DNA from: Paramecium octaurelia
Taxonomy: Eukaryota > Ciliophora > Oligohymenophorea > Peniculida > Parameciidae
Direction of reading: 5' to 3'
NCBI GenBank assembly: GCA_905182995.1
Contig: CAJJDP010000009.1
Span: 559,150-623,149, forward strand
Length of the DNA: 64,000 nt
The translations under genes and the position numbers were made by a program. Of this stretch, positions 36,966 to 48,886 are shown piece after piece. The notes below the pieces were generated by a model, which was given only the letters and a program-made list of their open reading frames with translations, had not been told where the DNA came from and did not search any database. The first letter of the stretch is position 1; every line of letters begins with the position of its first letter.

Positions 36966-37169
36966 AAAACAACCTAATCTATATTAATTATATTTGTCAT
37001 TTATTCAATTTCTTCTGAATTTCCTTTATTTTATATATATAGTTAGTTTATATAACATTTTATGTATTTAAATTCTCTTGCCAAGAGTTATAACTATATT
37101 ACAAAATACTTAAGCAATTATCAAAGTCTGTTTTAAATTTATCGCAAATCATTTGCTCAAAATTTTGAT

Positions 37170-37548
37170 TCAAGAATTCTAAACATTTCTTTTGAATTGG
37201 CCTACAAAGTTGTTCTTAAATTTATTTAATATATTGTATTCATCTTCTTTTCCTGCTTGTTCTATTAGACCTAAGTTTTTCTAAATCAAAAATAAGAAAT
37301 TCATGAGTCTATATTCCGACTTAGCCAATATTCACTCTTAAAAATCAAATTCTTTCAGTAAAAACATTGTCTTTATCTAAATAAAATGGAGCAATTTTTA
37401 ATTCAAAAGAAAACACAATCATAATAGGATAATCTAACCTAGATACCAAGGATAGCTTTTCATTTCCAAATATATTATAGTCAGAACCTTTATATTTAAT
37501 ATCAAGCAAGTAACATAATTTAAACCTTATAATTTGAAGTATCAACAA
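37170..37548 (-). CDS. Possible small gene, structure uncertain
   Basis: A minus-strand exon starting at ATG 37548 encodes SDYNIFGNEKLSLVSRLDYP and IAPFYLDKDN. It can be joined, through a 29-nt and a 40-nt intron, to NLGLIEQAGKEDEYNILNK, ending at TGA 37170-37172. A different frame just downstream reads CRPIQKKCLEFL...MICDKFKTDFDNC with CHCH-like cysteine spacing, but I could not join it cleanly. I report that protein-like sequence is present on this strand; family unknown. Confidence 0.3.
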
Positions 37549-37619
37549 ACTAAAAGATGATCTAAACGAAAAAATAATGATTATTTGATTATTTTGTCCT
37601 TTAATTATAAAATATTTAA

Positions 37620-37935
37620 TATTGATAATAAATGATATAATGAATGAATCATGATGGTTTTTTTGCTATCAAAGACATTGATTCAACTGTAAATGGAAGA
37701 TTTAAAGCCAATCTATTTTATACTTCTTATTTGAATAATGCATAGAATTAATCGACTTATTCTTTTGGAGCTTTATCTAGAATTTCTCTAAATTATGGGA
37801 AAATGTAATTATCATCAATATCAAAAAGATCAAACGGAATTGTTTGATTCCAACATACTATTTAAATTAATCATTCTATTTATATACCTATATCTTTGAA
37901 ACCATGTTTACTTATGAAATTTATCATTCCTTCTC
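37620..37935. repeat. 316-bp inverted-repeat arm shared with 44404-44719
   Basis: This segment is the exact reverse complement of 44404-44719 by eye. It covers the last exon, the 30-nt intron and about 30 bp of 3' flank of the methyltransferase gene, whereas the rest of the two genes has diverged. Confidence 0.9.
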
Positions 37936-38596
37936 TTGTTTCAATATCAGTTGGTTTATATGCATTATTTGGTATCAAACCAGCTTTTATAAAACACTAT
38001 TATAAGGATAACATAAGAGAATTGCCTTATACAACAGGAATTACAATTCCTATTTTACCTCCAGGCTTTAAAATTCTAAAGGCTTCCTAAAGAGCCTAAT
38101 CTTTATTTCCCACTAATTGCAATACTAAATTTGATATATAAATGTCAAATTAATTATCATTCAATTATGGTAATGATTAAACATCTCCTTAAAAGATTCT
38201 ATAGTTGTTTTCCTCCAATAATGGGCAATCTATATAATAAGTGTCAAAAATACTTATATCAGCATTTTCAATTTCTTAAGGACTTATATCTTCAATTTAA
38301 CCACTTAGAGGATTATTAAAATATTTAATCATTCTAGCTGCTGCAATTTTAATCATTTCAAGAGAAAAGTCAAATGCTATTAATCTGCAGTTCTTTTTCC
38401 TTTATTATAAAATGTATTAATGCAAATGGCCTCCAGCACAACCAGCATCTAGAATTCTTGTTTATTATAATATGATTTACTCATCTGCTTCATTCACTCT
38501 CAACATGTTGAGCAAAGTGAATTAAAATCCTGCTGGATTTTTTTCGATATTATGATAACTTTTACTATATGCATCCCAAACTTTAGGTTGATTCAT
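37649..38596 (-). CDS. Class I SAM-dependent methyltransferase, paralogue A
   Basis: One 30-nt intron gives 306 codons. The Rossmann motif I is ILDAGCAGGHLHQYI, the acidic end of beta-2 is FDFSLEM, and motif II/post-I contains FDIYISNLVLQLV followed by the common AFRILKPGGKIGIVIP. This places it in the Methyltransf_11 superfamily (UbiE/COQ5-like fold), methylating a small molecule or protein that cannot be named. The start MNQPKVWDAYSKSYH is directly before the fold, as in the paralogue at 43746-44690. The two proteins differ throughout the first about 215 residues but become identical at REGMINFISKHGFKDI onwards. Confidence 0.85.
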
Positions 38597-38940
38597 AAAT
38601 TGTTAAAGATATTTAATAAAAAAATAGCAAATGCTTATATAGAAATAATGAATCCGCTTAAATTATTTTATTATTAATTTAAATTTTCGTAAAATAAGTA
38701 ATTATTAATGAAGAATAAAACAAATTAAGAATTTTGTATTTAAAATGTGATTTATCGGAAAACATAAAAGTACTTAATAAATTTCTTATTTTTTATAATA
38801 GAATATATCCAAATTTATGAACTGGAATTGAATAAATTTATTAAAAATTAATTTGTTGCTCTAGCACAAATAACTGAATTTTGCAAAAAGGAGAAATGAA
38901 TTCAAATTTTTGATAATTATATAAATTTTAATAATAATTC
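38597..38940. other. Intergenic DNA between divergent genes
   Basis: AT-rich; presumably the promoters of the methyltransferase A and ULK-like kinase genes. No gene seen. Confidence 0.5.
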
Positions 38941-40378
38941 ATGATAAGACGTCCTCGATTTTTAAGTCCTTAAGAAAGAGTGAAATCCCCCCCTACTCAA
39001 GTAAACTTACATCTTCCACGCAAGTAGTCTCTTTTAATGTCTGTAAGAACTAATATTAATTAGACTGGTCCTTATGTATTTGATTGCTCCTAAATTATTG
39101 GAAAAGGATAATATTCTGTTGTGTATAAAGGATACGAATAGAATAAGCCGAATCAAGTAGTGGCGGTTAAAGTGATAACAATCTAACCTAACAATCCAAT
39201 TCAAAAGTACATGATTGAAAACGAAATCAACACTCTTAAACTTTTGGATTCACCTCACATACTTAAACTGTTATATCATAATCAGAACAATAAAACTGTA
39301 TTTTTAGTGACTGAATTTTGCAACAAAGGTAATAAATCTCAATAAATTGATAGGTGATCTTTTATAAAAATTATAACGATCTCTAATTTCAGAAGAAGAG
39401 GCATTACAATATACTCTACAAATTGCAAAGGCTTTACAGAATATTCATTAACATAATATAAGTAAGTTTGCATTCAAATATCGCTAGTGCATGGAGATAT
39501 TAAATCTGCAAACATATTACTATCAGATAGATGTGTTTTAGCAGACTTTGGATTTGCATAGAAAATAGATTAGGCTTAATAAACGTTTATAATAGGAACA
39601 CCTCTATATATGGCACCAGAAGTTCTCTTCGATAATGAGATCAATTGCTAAGCAGATATGTGGTCTTTAGGTTGTGTGTTATATGAGATGGTATATGGAT
39701 AATCTCCATTTTATTCTGACAACAATGATATATTGAAAAATACATTATTAAAGTTCAAAGAACATGGTAAATTATCATTTCCAAATACTGGGGTTTCTAA
39801 GAAAATTTAAGCCTTAATCTAATACTTAATTAAAATAGATCCAAATCAAAGATTAACAGCTAGTGAAACTGTTTCTTTACTTGAACCAAGAAATGTTGAT
39901 GAATAGATAAAATTAAATGAAAGCTAAATTAAAATTAAACAAGAACTATTAAACTTAGATGAAAAAGAAGCAATTGTTTAAATACCTTAATAATAATAAT
40001 AATAGATCAACTTTAATGATAGCAATATTAATTCTAATTCATAATCAAATTAAACTCCTATTTAGGATATTCAATCTACCCCTGATAACTAAAAAAATAC
40101 AAGGGACAACAATTCATAAGAGGAACATAGAAGAAGTACAAAAAATAGTAATTCAAGTGCTAAGAGGAAAAAACTATAGCAATAACTAAATAATATGAAT
40201 TAAAAGAATATAGTATCATAAGTTAATTATAATCCTTCATAATAAAATTTGTAGTAAAATACTTAAAACTCTGAGGTAAAGAAAGTTCCATTAAAAACTC
40301 CTTAATATCCATCATAAATTAATCTGACTAATAACACCAACAATAATAACAATAACAAAAATAATAACAATAATAACT

Positions 40379-40412
<34 letters not shown>

Positions 40413-41001
40413 CAATAACAACAATAATAACAATAATAACAATAACAACAATAATAATAACAATAATAATAATATTAATAATAATAACAAAAATAATGAC
40501 AATAATCCTAATAATACTAGTTCAAATAATAAAACTATTTCGCTATTAGATTTGGTTAATTATTTTTATAAAGTATATTAATTAATACTAAATGGGAAAG
40601 AAATTAAGTTAGCTTTTATTTATCTAAAGCTTGTAAACATTTACTATTTAGCTTATTTGGAGGAATAGTCTAAATAATAGAAAAAAGTAATATTTGTTAG
40701 TTGCCAAAATGATTACTTTGAGTTAGAAAGGGAGATTAAGAATAAATATCCTTTATGGTTGAAAGAAGAGGAATTTTAAAAAATATTTCACAGCAAATTT
40801 ACTCTTACATAAGATTTTCTAAGATATTCACTGAATTATTTGAATAAAGCAGCCGTTGATTAACAGCAAGATGAAAAAATAACAGAAAAAATTAAGAAAA
40901 CTCTTCAAATAATACAAATTCTTGTATCGAATGAGAGAAGTAGCACACTTTAATTAGATTAATAGATTATACGGCTTCATAGACTTAATTCTAAAGTTTG
41001 A
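38941..41001 (+). CDS. ULK/Atg1-like protein kinase with poly-Asn linker
   Basis: Two introns (39329-39353, 25 nt; 39462-39487, 26 nt) give 670 codons. The kinase domain starts near residue 45: IGKGQYSVVYKGY, Lys77 in VAVKVI, DFGFAQ at 185-190, and GTPLYMAPEVL followed by DMWSLGCVLYEMVYGQSPF, the pattern of ULK/Atg1 kinases. The catalytic loop is VHGDIKSANIL: Gly replaces the Arg of HRD, while Asp and Lys are kept, so activity is still likely but activation-loop control would differ. A Gln- and Asn-rich linker follows, including about 50 Asn residues (40329-40512). The C-terminal region of about 150 residues is helical (LNGKEIKLAFIYLKLVNIYYLA) and may be the MIT-like (EAT) domain that binds partners in ULK kinases; that part is inferred. 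A role in autophagy or ciliary function is possible. Confidence 0.85.
40329..40512 (+). repeat. AAY trinucleotide tract encoding poly-Asn
   Basis: An irregular mix of AAT and AAC codons with rare Lys, Cys, Ile and Asp, in frame in the ULK-like kinase. The opposite strand reads as a meaningless poly-Leu frame. The mixed codons suggest selection at the protein level rather than simple slippage. Confidence 0.85.
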
Positions 41002-41304
41002 TTTAATATTTTCTCATAATTTAAGTTTGACATAATAAAATTAATGAAATTTTTTACTGATTATTATATTTTGAGGTTGACATTTTTTTATTATTAAATC
41101 CTTTATTGTATGAATCAGATCGATTCTATATAAGGTGATATTTTGATTAATTTGTGAACATATAGTCTTATTCAATTGATTGAGAAATAAAAATTATGAA
41201 ATGGAATTGTGCATCAAAATAATTAATACAGAAATGTATTGATATGTAATATCAATATGAATACAGCCACCCATTCTAATGTAGATTATATTAATTAAAT
41301 TAAA
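41002..41304. other. Intergenic DNA, no gene seen
   Basis: AT-rich spacer between tandem + strand genes. Confidence 0.5.
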
Positions 41305-43321
41305 ATGTTAAAGCATGCCTTGAGAGTGATGTAAGTCTTTAGACCCAAATTATTGCATTGTGCACCTCTTCAAACAGTGTCAATAAGAGGACCTCTTTTT
41401 ACTAGCATTCCTGTTAGTTATTTCTCTACATCCTTGCCAAAGCATAAGAAATTAGAAATGCCTGCTCTGTATTTTAGAAGTAATATAATTATAGATCACC
41501 AACAATGGAGACAGGCAATATTTAGAAGTACTTAAAGAAAATAGGTGATCCAATTACAGCAGGTGATGTACTATGTGAGGTTGAGACTGATAAAGCAACG
41601 GTAGGATTCGAAATGCAAGATGAAGGATTCTTAGCTCAAATCCTCGTGCCTGAAGGTAAATAATATTAAATAAATTAAATTAGGCTCAAAGGGAGTCAAA
41701 GTTGGGTAATTAGTTGCAGTAATTGTTCCAAAGTAATCAGATGTGGAAGCATTTGCAAATTTCAAAGATTCGCCAAATAAATAACCTGAGTAAAGTTAAG
41801 CTGCTTCAAAACCAGCTTCTCAAACTCAATAAGCTCCACCACCTCAACAAGCAGCATCTAGACCCACAGGAGGTGCACTTCCCAAACACTCCAAATTAGG
41901 CCTTCCAGCTTTATCCCCAACAATGGAGAAGGGAAATTTAATGAAATGGCTTGTTAAGGAAGGGGATAAGATAAGTCCTGGAGATGTAATTTGCGATATT
42001 GAAACAGACAAAGCAACTGTCGGATTTGAAGTTCAAGAGGAAGGTTACATTGCAAAATTAATGGTACCAGCTGGAACTAAAGATATCAAATTAGGAACTG
42101 TAAATTATGCTTTAATTTTAGATATTGGCAATCTCAACTCCAAAGAAGGATAATGTATCTAGTTTTGCCAATTATACTCTTGATGGTGCTGCTGCATCTG
42201 CTTAAACAACTTAAGCCCAACCAGCATAAGAATAATAATAATAATCTACCAATAGTGATACACCAATATAAACAGTTTCTTAATCTGGTTAAAGAATCTT
42301 TGTTTCACCACTCGCCAAAGAGTTCGCCAGAAAGAATAATGTTGCTTTAGAGTATGTAAAAGGTACCGGTATAGACGGAAGCATCGTGAAAAAAGATGTA
42401 GAGAGATTTATTCAATCTGGATCAAAACCTGAAGTCTAAGTATAATAATAGGCTGTCTAACCTCCTTAATAATCAAAATAAACTTAGGCTACTTCTTCAG
42501 AATAACCAGTTAAATAAACAACTTCACCTGTTGAAGCTAAATAATAAACTAAACCAGCAACCTCTTCAAAACCAGTTGCTATTGAAGGCAATCCATATGT
42601 TGACACAGAACTTACTAATATGAGATAAACAATTGCTGCTAGATTGTTAGAATCAAAAACAACAATACCTCATTATTACTTAACTATGACAGTCACCATG
42701 GATAAAGTCTTAAAGTAAAATCTATTTCATTATTAAAAGAGTGCGAGAAGAATTAAATAAACTATAAAAAGTTAAAATCTCTGTCAATGATTTCATAATC
42801 AAGGCAAGTGCTCTGGCATTGAAAGATATCCCATAAGCTAATTCATAATGGCATGGAACATATATTAGAAAATTCGCAAATGCTGATATTTCTATAGCTG
42901 TTGCAACTGATGCTGGTCTAATTACTCCAATTGTTTTTAACGCAGGCAGCAAAGGGCTTGGTACCATTGCATCCACAGTAAAAGAATTAGCTGAAAAAGC
43001 CAAAGCTAATAAACTTAAACCTTAAGAATTTATTGGTGGCACTTTTACCATCTCAAATCTAGGAATGTTTGGCATTGACTAGTTTATTGCTGTTATTAAC
43101 CCACCTCAATCAGCCATTTTAGCAGTCGGAAAAACAAGTAAGAGGTTTGTTCCTGATGAACATGGTTAACCAAAGTAATTTATTCCATAATTTTAAGGGT
43201 TGAAAGCTAAATGGATGTTACATTATCTTGTGATCATAGAGTAGTTGATGGAGCTGTTGGTGCATAATGGTTATAAAGATTTAAATTTTATATTGAAGAC
43301 CCTAATACATTATTGCTTTGA
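41305..43321 (+). CDS. DLAT: Pyruvate dehydrogenase E2 (dihydrolipoyl acetyltransferase)
   Basis: Five introns (41469-41494, 41656-41683, 42100-42121, 42715-42739, 43175-43197) give exactly 631 codons. Order: a basic, Arg- and Ser-containing mitochondrial presequence of about 50 residues; two lipoyl domains, each with the lipoyl-lysine motif [10 protein letters not shown] and the MPALSPTM-type entry; Pro/Ala/Gln-rich linkers; a peripheral-subunit-binding domain ([15 protein letters not shown]...); and the catalytic domain from [19 protein letters not shown] to [16 protein letters not shown], which has the active-site His and Asp. It transfers acetyl groups to CoA in the mitochondrial matrix and forms the complex core. 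Two lipoyl domains resemble animal E2. The last intron must be spliced to produce the catalytic His segment. Confidence 0.95.
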
Positions 43322-43745
43322 GCTTTATAAAATTTATAAATAAAAAATGTGTTTATATAAGGTTAACTGAGATTATCTCATTATATCTAAAATATAATTC
43401 AGATTATTTTTCAATATCAGGGTTCGATTCTAATCATTTATCATCTTACAATCTTAATCAAATTTCAGAAGATCATTCCAATTTTCCCTATGATTGTGTT
43501 TAAATAAGTTATTAAAAAGTTGCATATCTCTATAAAAATATGGCAATCTTTTTTTTTTATTGTAATATTATAATTCTAGAGGAATCACAAATAATAATTA
43601 AGAATTCAGAAATTTCTTTTTTATAATATGGTAATAAAATAATGACGAAATTGAATATTTACAATGATTTCATGAAAAGATAGTGCGCACCAATTTATCA
43701 TTTAAATTCAACAATTCAAACTCAAAAATCTTAAAATTTTAATTC
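43322..43745. other. Intergenic DNA, no gene seen
   Basis: AT-rich spacer; an apparent frame at 43318-43503 overlaps the E2 stop and has no coding character. Confidence 0.5.
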
Positions 43746-44690
43746 ATGAATCACCACAGTTGGGATGCTTACAGCAAAAGTTATTTAAACATTTAAAAAA
43801 ATCCAGCATCATTTTAACTATCCTTGATGAACATGTTGAGATTTGAAGAAGCAGAGGAGTAATAATTATAAATTAATTTTAGTATTTTAGATGCAGGATG
43901 TGCAGGTGGACAATTACATTAATACATCTTACAATAAAGGAAAAAGAATTGTAAATTGACTGGATGCGATTATTCTATTGAAATGGTCAAACTAGCCACA
44001 GCAAGAATGCTTAAATTTTTAAATAATCCACTCCAAGGAGGAATTTCAGAAATCAGCCCTTAAGATGTTGAAAATGTTGATCTAAGTATATTGGATATAT
44101 CATCATTAGATAGTCCATTGTTAGAATAAAACAACTATAAAATTTTTCAAGGAGATGTCCAGTCATTACCATAATTGAATAATAATTAATTTGATATCTA
44201 TATATCAAATATGGTGCTACATTTAGTTGAGAATAAAGATTAAGCAATATAGGAGGCTTTCAGAATACTAAAGCCTGGAGGCAAAATAGGAATTGTAATT
44301 CCAGTTGTTTCTGGAAATTTAATGATGCATACATTGACTAAATGCTTCATAGAATCTGGTTTAATTAAAGAAATGCCATTTAAACCAACAGATTTTGAAA
44401 ATCGAGAAGGAATGATAAATTTCATAAGTAAACATGGTTTCAAAGATATAGGTATATAAATAGAATGATTAATTTAAATAGTATGTTGGAATCAAACAAT
44501 TCCGTTTGATCTTTTTGATATTGATGATAATTACATTTTCCCATAATTTAGAGAAATTCTAGATAAAGCTCCAAAAGAATAAGTCGATTAATTCTATGCA
44601 TTATTCAAATAAGAAGTATAAAATAGATTGGCTTTAAATCTTCCATTTACAGTTGAATCAATGTCTTTGATAGCAAAAAAACCATCATGA
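43746..44690 (+). CDS. Class I SAM-dependent methyltransferase, paralogue B
   Basis: One 30-nt intron gives 305 codons. Motif I is ILDAGCAGGQLHQYI, then GCDYSIEMVKLA, DIYISNMVLHLVEN and AFRILKPGGKIGIVIPVV. Relative to paralogue A, the N-terminal two thirds carries many substitutions and a short indel, whereas the C-terminal about 85 residues, the intron and the 3' flank are identical. Same fold and, by inference, a related substrate. Convergent in orientation towards the outside of the inverted pair, with the ULK-like kinase and PDH E2 genes between them. Confidence 0.85.
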
Positions 44691-44719
44691 TTCATTCATT
44701 ATATCATTTATTATCAATA
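44404..44719. repeat. 316-bp inverted-repeat arm shared with 37620-37935
   Basis: The exact reverse complement of 37620-37935 by eye, including the intron and 29 bp beyond the stop codon. See the paralogue A entry. Confidence 0.9.
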
Positions 44720-45424
44720 ATTTAGTCATCTTTCTATATGTATTCAAGAATTACTCTTGATATAGCACAATATTTTTTTGAAAGCTTTCTTGATATTATA
44801 TTTAGTGATATCTTCTGATGGATAGATATATGTGTTTAACGAAATATAGCTTTATATTAATCCTTAAATTTATTCGTTACGAATAATTTAAAGTAGACTT
44901 TGAGATAAAAATACAATTTAAAAATCTCTTAATATTCAACATTTTTATTGAATATTAAGAGATAAATAATCTTTTTCGTTTGATTTTTTTGATTAAAATA
45001 AGTTGATTGTATTGGTTTACTAATTGCTTTCTTTATCCATAAACTATTAACGACTAAATTAATTTACTTAGAAACATAAGGTGAGATCTTCTTTTTAATA
45101 TATAAATGGGATTATTAGTTTATTTTAAATTTTATCAAAATATGATATTAGAAATAAAATAAACGAATTCATTTGAATTTGTAGTGCTGATATGATCTTG
45201 TTATAAATACCAATAAGCGAGAAATAGAGTAATTTTTAAATATGAATCAAAAATTATAATAAAAATGAGTCTAATTAATGATGAATTGATAATTTAAATC
45301 ATTATACTGTTATAAAAATGTTTAAGATTGAAATGCCTTGCAAAAATCTGCAACTAAGCTTAAAAATATTTTTCTGTATTTTTAAGACTTTAAGGAATAG
45401 CGGGAATATCTAATAATTAAATTA
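44720..45424. other. AT-rich intergenic DNA with a perfect hairpin
   Basis: No gene seen. It contains the hairpin at 44924-44963 listed separately. Confidence 0.5.
44924..44963. repeat. Perfect 16-bp hairpin
   Basis: ATCTCTTAATATTCAA (44924-44939) and TTGAATATTAAGAGAT (44948-44963) are exact inverted arms around an 8-base loop. No T-run or gene end adjoins it closely, so a terminator role is not evident. Confidence 0.85.
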
Positions 45425-46180
45425 ATGTCCAAAAGAAAACCATAATTTGACATAGGAAAGAATGAAGATGATGAGGAAGTATTACCCTCTGTTGGCGTTA
45501 TTAATACTCCTAGTGAAATTCAGGAAAGAAAGTAAATTTATATATATATAAAGAATTTTGAAGATCAGAGGACCAAAACAAAAAGAGAATAATTAAAATA
45601 CAAAAATAGTAATAACTGCCCCACCTCCTTCATTTGAATAAGCAGGATCTGATTAAAAACTATCAACACCCCCTAAAAAGTTCTAACCAACAAACATCTT
45701 TAATTCTCAACAGGAAAAATTGTTTTTCAATACTTAGCCATTAAATAGTTTATAATTGCCATAGCAATAAAAAAGTAATATCGGATTAGTGAGTCCAATA
45801 ATTGAATTTAAATCAATTCGAAAGAGTGATAAATCAATTGCTTCTCCAAATTAAGAGACTAATAAAACAAGTGAAATTTTGCATGTAAATTTTATGAAAA
45901 TAACATAGAATAAATTAAAAAAAATAAAAATAGGAGATAAAGAGCATGAGAACAAAGACATAACTTTTACTATAGAAAAATTAGGAGAGGATCATAAAAT
46001 AAAGATTGAGTATAATTATTTTATTAAAATAGGCCTGATATTTTTGAAGGATTAATTGAGAAAGAAAAAACAAAGAAAGAGAATAACATTGTTAGATTAT
46101 AATGTAAAAAAGAAGCAGATTTACATGACTTACAACTAGAATTTGTTAATGAAAAAGACTATGAATCATTTATTTTATGA
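45425..46180 (+). CDS. Possible Nup50-like nuclear pore protein
   Basis: Two introns (45532-45553, 22 nt, and a 23-nt one near 46010) give 237 codons. The N-terminal MSKRKPQFDIGKNEDDEEV followed by VGVINTPSEIQERKILKIRG matches the order of the Nup50 importin-binding segment (basic KR, acidic DEE, then a VGxxxxAS..hydrophobic-RKI element). A Pro/Ser/Gln-rich middle with one FN and a few other Phe residues and a helical acidic C-terminus follow. A Ran-binding domain is not evident, so the assignment is tentative. The short length and disordered middle are consistent with reduced Nup50 forms. Confidence 0.45.
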
Positions 46181-46299
46181 TTTGATTTCAATCAATAATT
46201 CCTTTTCTTTTATTTCTACTTGCTAGTCTTTTTTTGATTAAAAATAAATTTTATTTTTTTTAATTAGATCTTAAATATTATCTTTCCTAACTTACTGTA

Positions 46300-47592
46300 C
46301 TCAACAATATCTTATTATTTATTTTGTTTTCACTGAATATGTTTCTAAACTTTAAGACAACATTTCAGGATTCTTGGGAATTTTTGAGATATACAATCAC
46401 TCAATTTATTAATGAGATCAATTATCTTTAATGATTAATTTAAATCTATCAATAACTTCATTTTAAATTGCTACTTCTATTGAAGGATATAATTTGATTA
46501 TATTAATGAGATGAATATATTTAGATTCACAAAAGTAGTATAGAAAATAATATTCTTTTCAGTATAAATAAGATACAATAATAATATTTTTTAAGAAATG
46601 GGCGGAGGAATTCTTATGTGATATGGGTAGTCTTGATAAAAATTGATTTAAATATATAAAGTTGATACTCTATTTTAAGGATTAAGTTGATAATACTAGT
46701 TATTTTAATAATTGTGATTTTGAATGGATAGATTTACTTGTATTTGAATGTCAAGAATGGGAATAACTATTATTAATAATCCAGATATAGAGTTGCATTG
46801 AAATATGTTAATTCTGCATAAAAGAGGAGCTAAGAAAGCAAAATCATTATGAATCCTAAAGATTTAGAAGTTTTTTCAAGGTTAAGTAAATATTAGATAG
46901 GCTTAAAAGTGTTTTGAATAAAATCTTATCATTATCCTAATGATGAATTCATTTTTCTAAATCCATCAGATTACATTCGTTTTTTTTTCTCATAATCTAA
47001 CATAAACATTTTCCTTTTCTCTTCTGCTTCTTTTCTTATCTGATCTGCCAATTTACTAATTTATTCCCTATCTTTTCTCATCTATTAACATTTTTCTTCA
47101 TCCTTAGTCATCTTCTATTCCAATTTCAATCTTCGATATCCACTTAATTATTCCATTCTCCTAATATTATCCTCGGTGTCTAATTCTTTTATAATTTATT
47201 AAGTAATTCTAGTCTTATTCTATATAATTTTACCTGTATTTGTTTTCAAATTCCTTTTTATTATTCAAACTACTAAGTTTCTATTGAGTTTTATTCAGTT
47301 TTTATTCTAAATCATTCCTCTATTGTTCTTGCATAAATTCATTATTAAATAATATTAGTTTTATTTTTTTTTCTTTTTCTTCATATCTCCTAATCTTTTC
47401 TTCCATTTACTGTTTTTAGAACTCATCCATTAACTCCTTCTTTTTCAAATATTCTTATTGCTTCTCATCATATTTTTTTCTTTTTTCTTCCTCCTTATTA
47501 ATATTAATTTACTTAAAATTATACTATTTTTTACCATAATCTTATTAATTTGCTATTACTTATCAAGATTTTATTTTTACTTCTGCTACTTC
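46300..47592. repeat. Redundant copy (1,293 bp) left of the N at 47593
   Basis: It is identical by eye to 47594-48886 and has exactly the same length. The single N at 47593 separates them. Most likely the same genomic sequence present at the ends of two contigs. Confidence 0.9.
46929..47592 (-). pseudogene. Duplicate 3' fragment of the CCDC177-like gene (probable artefact)
   Basis: It carries the same C-terminal exons and TGA (46929-46931) as the complete gene at 48223-49851 but stops at the N, without a start. Counted as an assembly duplicate, not a second gene. Confidence 0.8.
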
Positions 47593-47593
47593 N

Positions 47594-48886
47594 CTCAACA
47601 ATATCTTATTATTTATTTTGTTTTCACTGAATATGTTTCTAAACTTTAAGACAACATTTCAGGATTCTTGGGAATTTTTGAGATATACAATCACTCAATT
47701 TATTAATGAGATCAATTATCTTTAATGATTAATTTAAATCTATCAATAACTTCATTTTAAATTGCTACTTCTATTGAAGGATATAATTTGATTATATTAA
47801 TGAGATGAATATATTTAGATTCACAAAAGTAGTATAGAAAATAATATTCTTTTCAGTATAAATAAGATACAATAATAATATTTTTTAAGAAATGGGCGGA
47901 GGAATTCTTATGTGATATGGGTAGTCTTGATAAAAATTGATTTAAATATATAAAGTTGATACTCTATTTTAAGGATTAAGTTGATAATACTAGTTATTTT
48001 AATAATTGTGATTTTGAATGGATAGATTTACTTGTATTTGAATGTCAAGAATGGGAATAACTATTATTAATAATCCAGATATAGAGTTGCATTGAAATAT
48101 GTTAATTCTGCATAAAAGAGGAGCTAAGAAAGCAAAATCATTATGAATCCTAAAGATTTAGAAGTTTTTTCAAGGTTAAGTAAATATTAGATAGGCTTAA
48201 AAGTGTTTTGAATAAAATCTTATCATTATCCTAATGATGAATTCATTTTTCTAAATCCATCAGATTACATTCGTTTTTTTTTCTCATAATCTAACATAAA
48301 CATTTTCCTTTTCTCTTCTGCTTCTTTTCTTATCTGATCTGCCAATTTACTAATTTATTCCCTATCTTTTCTCATCTATTAACATTTTTCTTCATCCTTA
48401 GTCATCTTCTATTCCAATTTCAATCTTCGATATCCACTTAATTATTCCATTCTCCTAATATTATCCTCGGTGTCTAATTCTTTTATAATTTATTAAGTAA
48501 TTCTAGTCTTATTCTATATAATTTTACCTGTATTTGTTTTCAAATTCCTTTTTATTATTCAAACTACTAAGTTTCTATTGAGTTTTATTCAGTTTTTATT
48601 CTAAATCATTCCTCTATTGTTCTTGCATAAATTCATTATTAAATAATATTAGTTTTATTTTTTTTTCTTTTTCTTCATATCTCCTAATCTTTTCTTCCAT
48701 TTACTGTTTTTAGAACTCATCCATTAACTCCTTCTTTTTCAAATATTCTTATTGCTTCTCATCATATTTTTTTCTTTTTTCTTCCTCCTTATTAATATTA
48801 ATTTACTTAAAATTATACTATTTTTTACCATAATCTTATTAATTTGCTATTACTTATCAAGATTTTATTTTTACTTCTGCTACTTC
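47594..48886. repeat. Redundant copy (1,293 bp) right of the N at 47593
   Basis: The second copy of the repeat; it continues without a break into the 5' two thirds of the CCDC177-like gene, so this is the authentic context. Confidence 0.9.

Noticed and set aside
37080-37220. CHCH-like twin-cysteine reading on the minus strand
   Set aside because: I could not connect it in frame to the upstream exon with acceptable introns; left as a note in the low-confidence gene.
40302-40502. Poly-Leu open frame on the minus strand
   Set aside because: It is the antisense of the in-frame poly-Asn tract of the ULK-like kinase; composition alone explains it.
46929-47592. Second copy of the CCDC177-like gene as a real tandem duplicate
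   Set aside because: The copy is identical, truncated exactly at an N, and the same artefact recurs at 56277.
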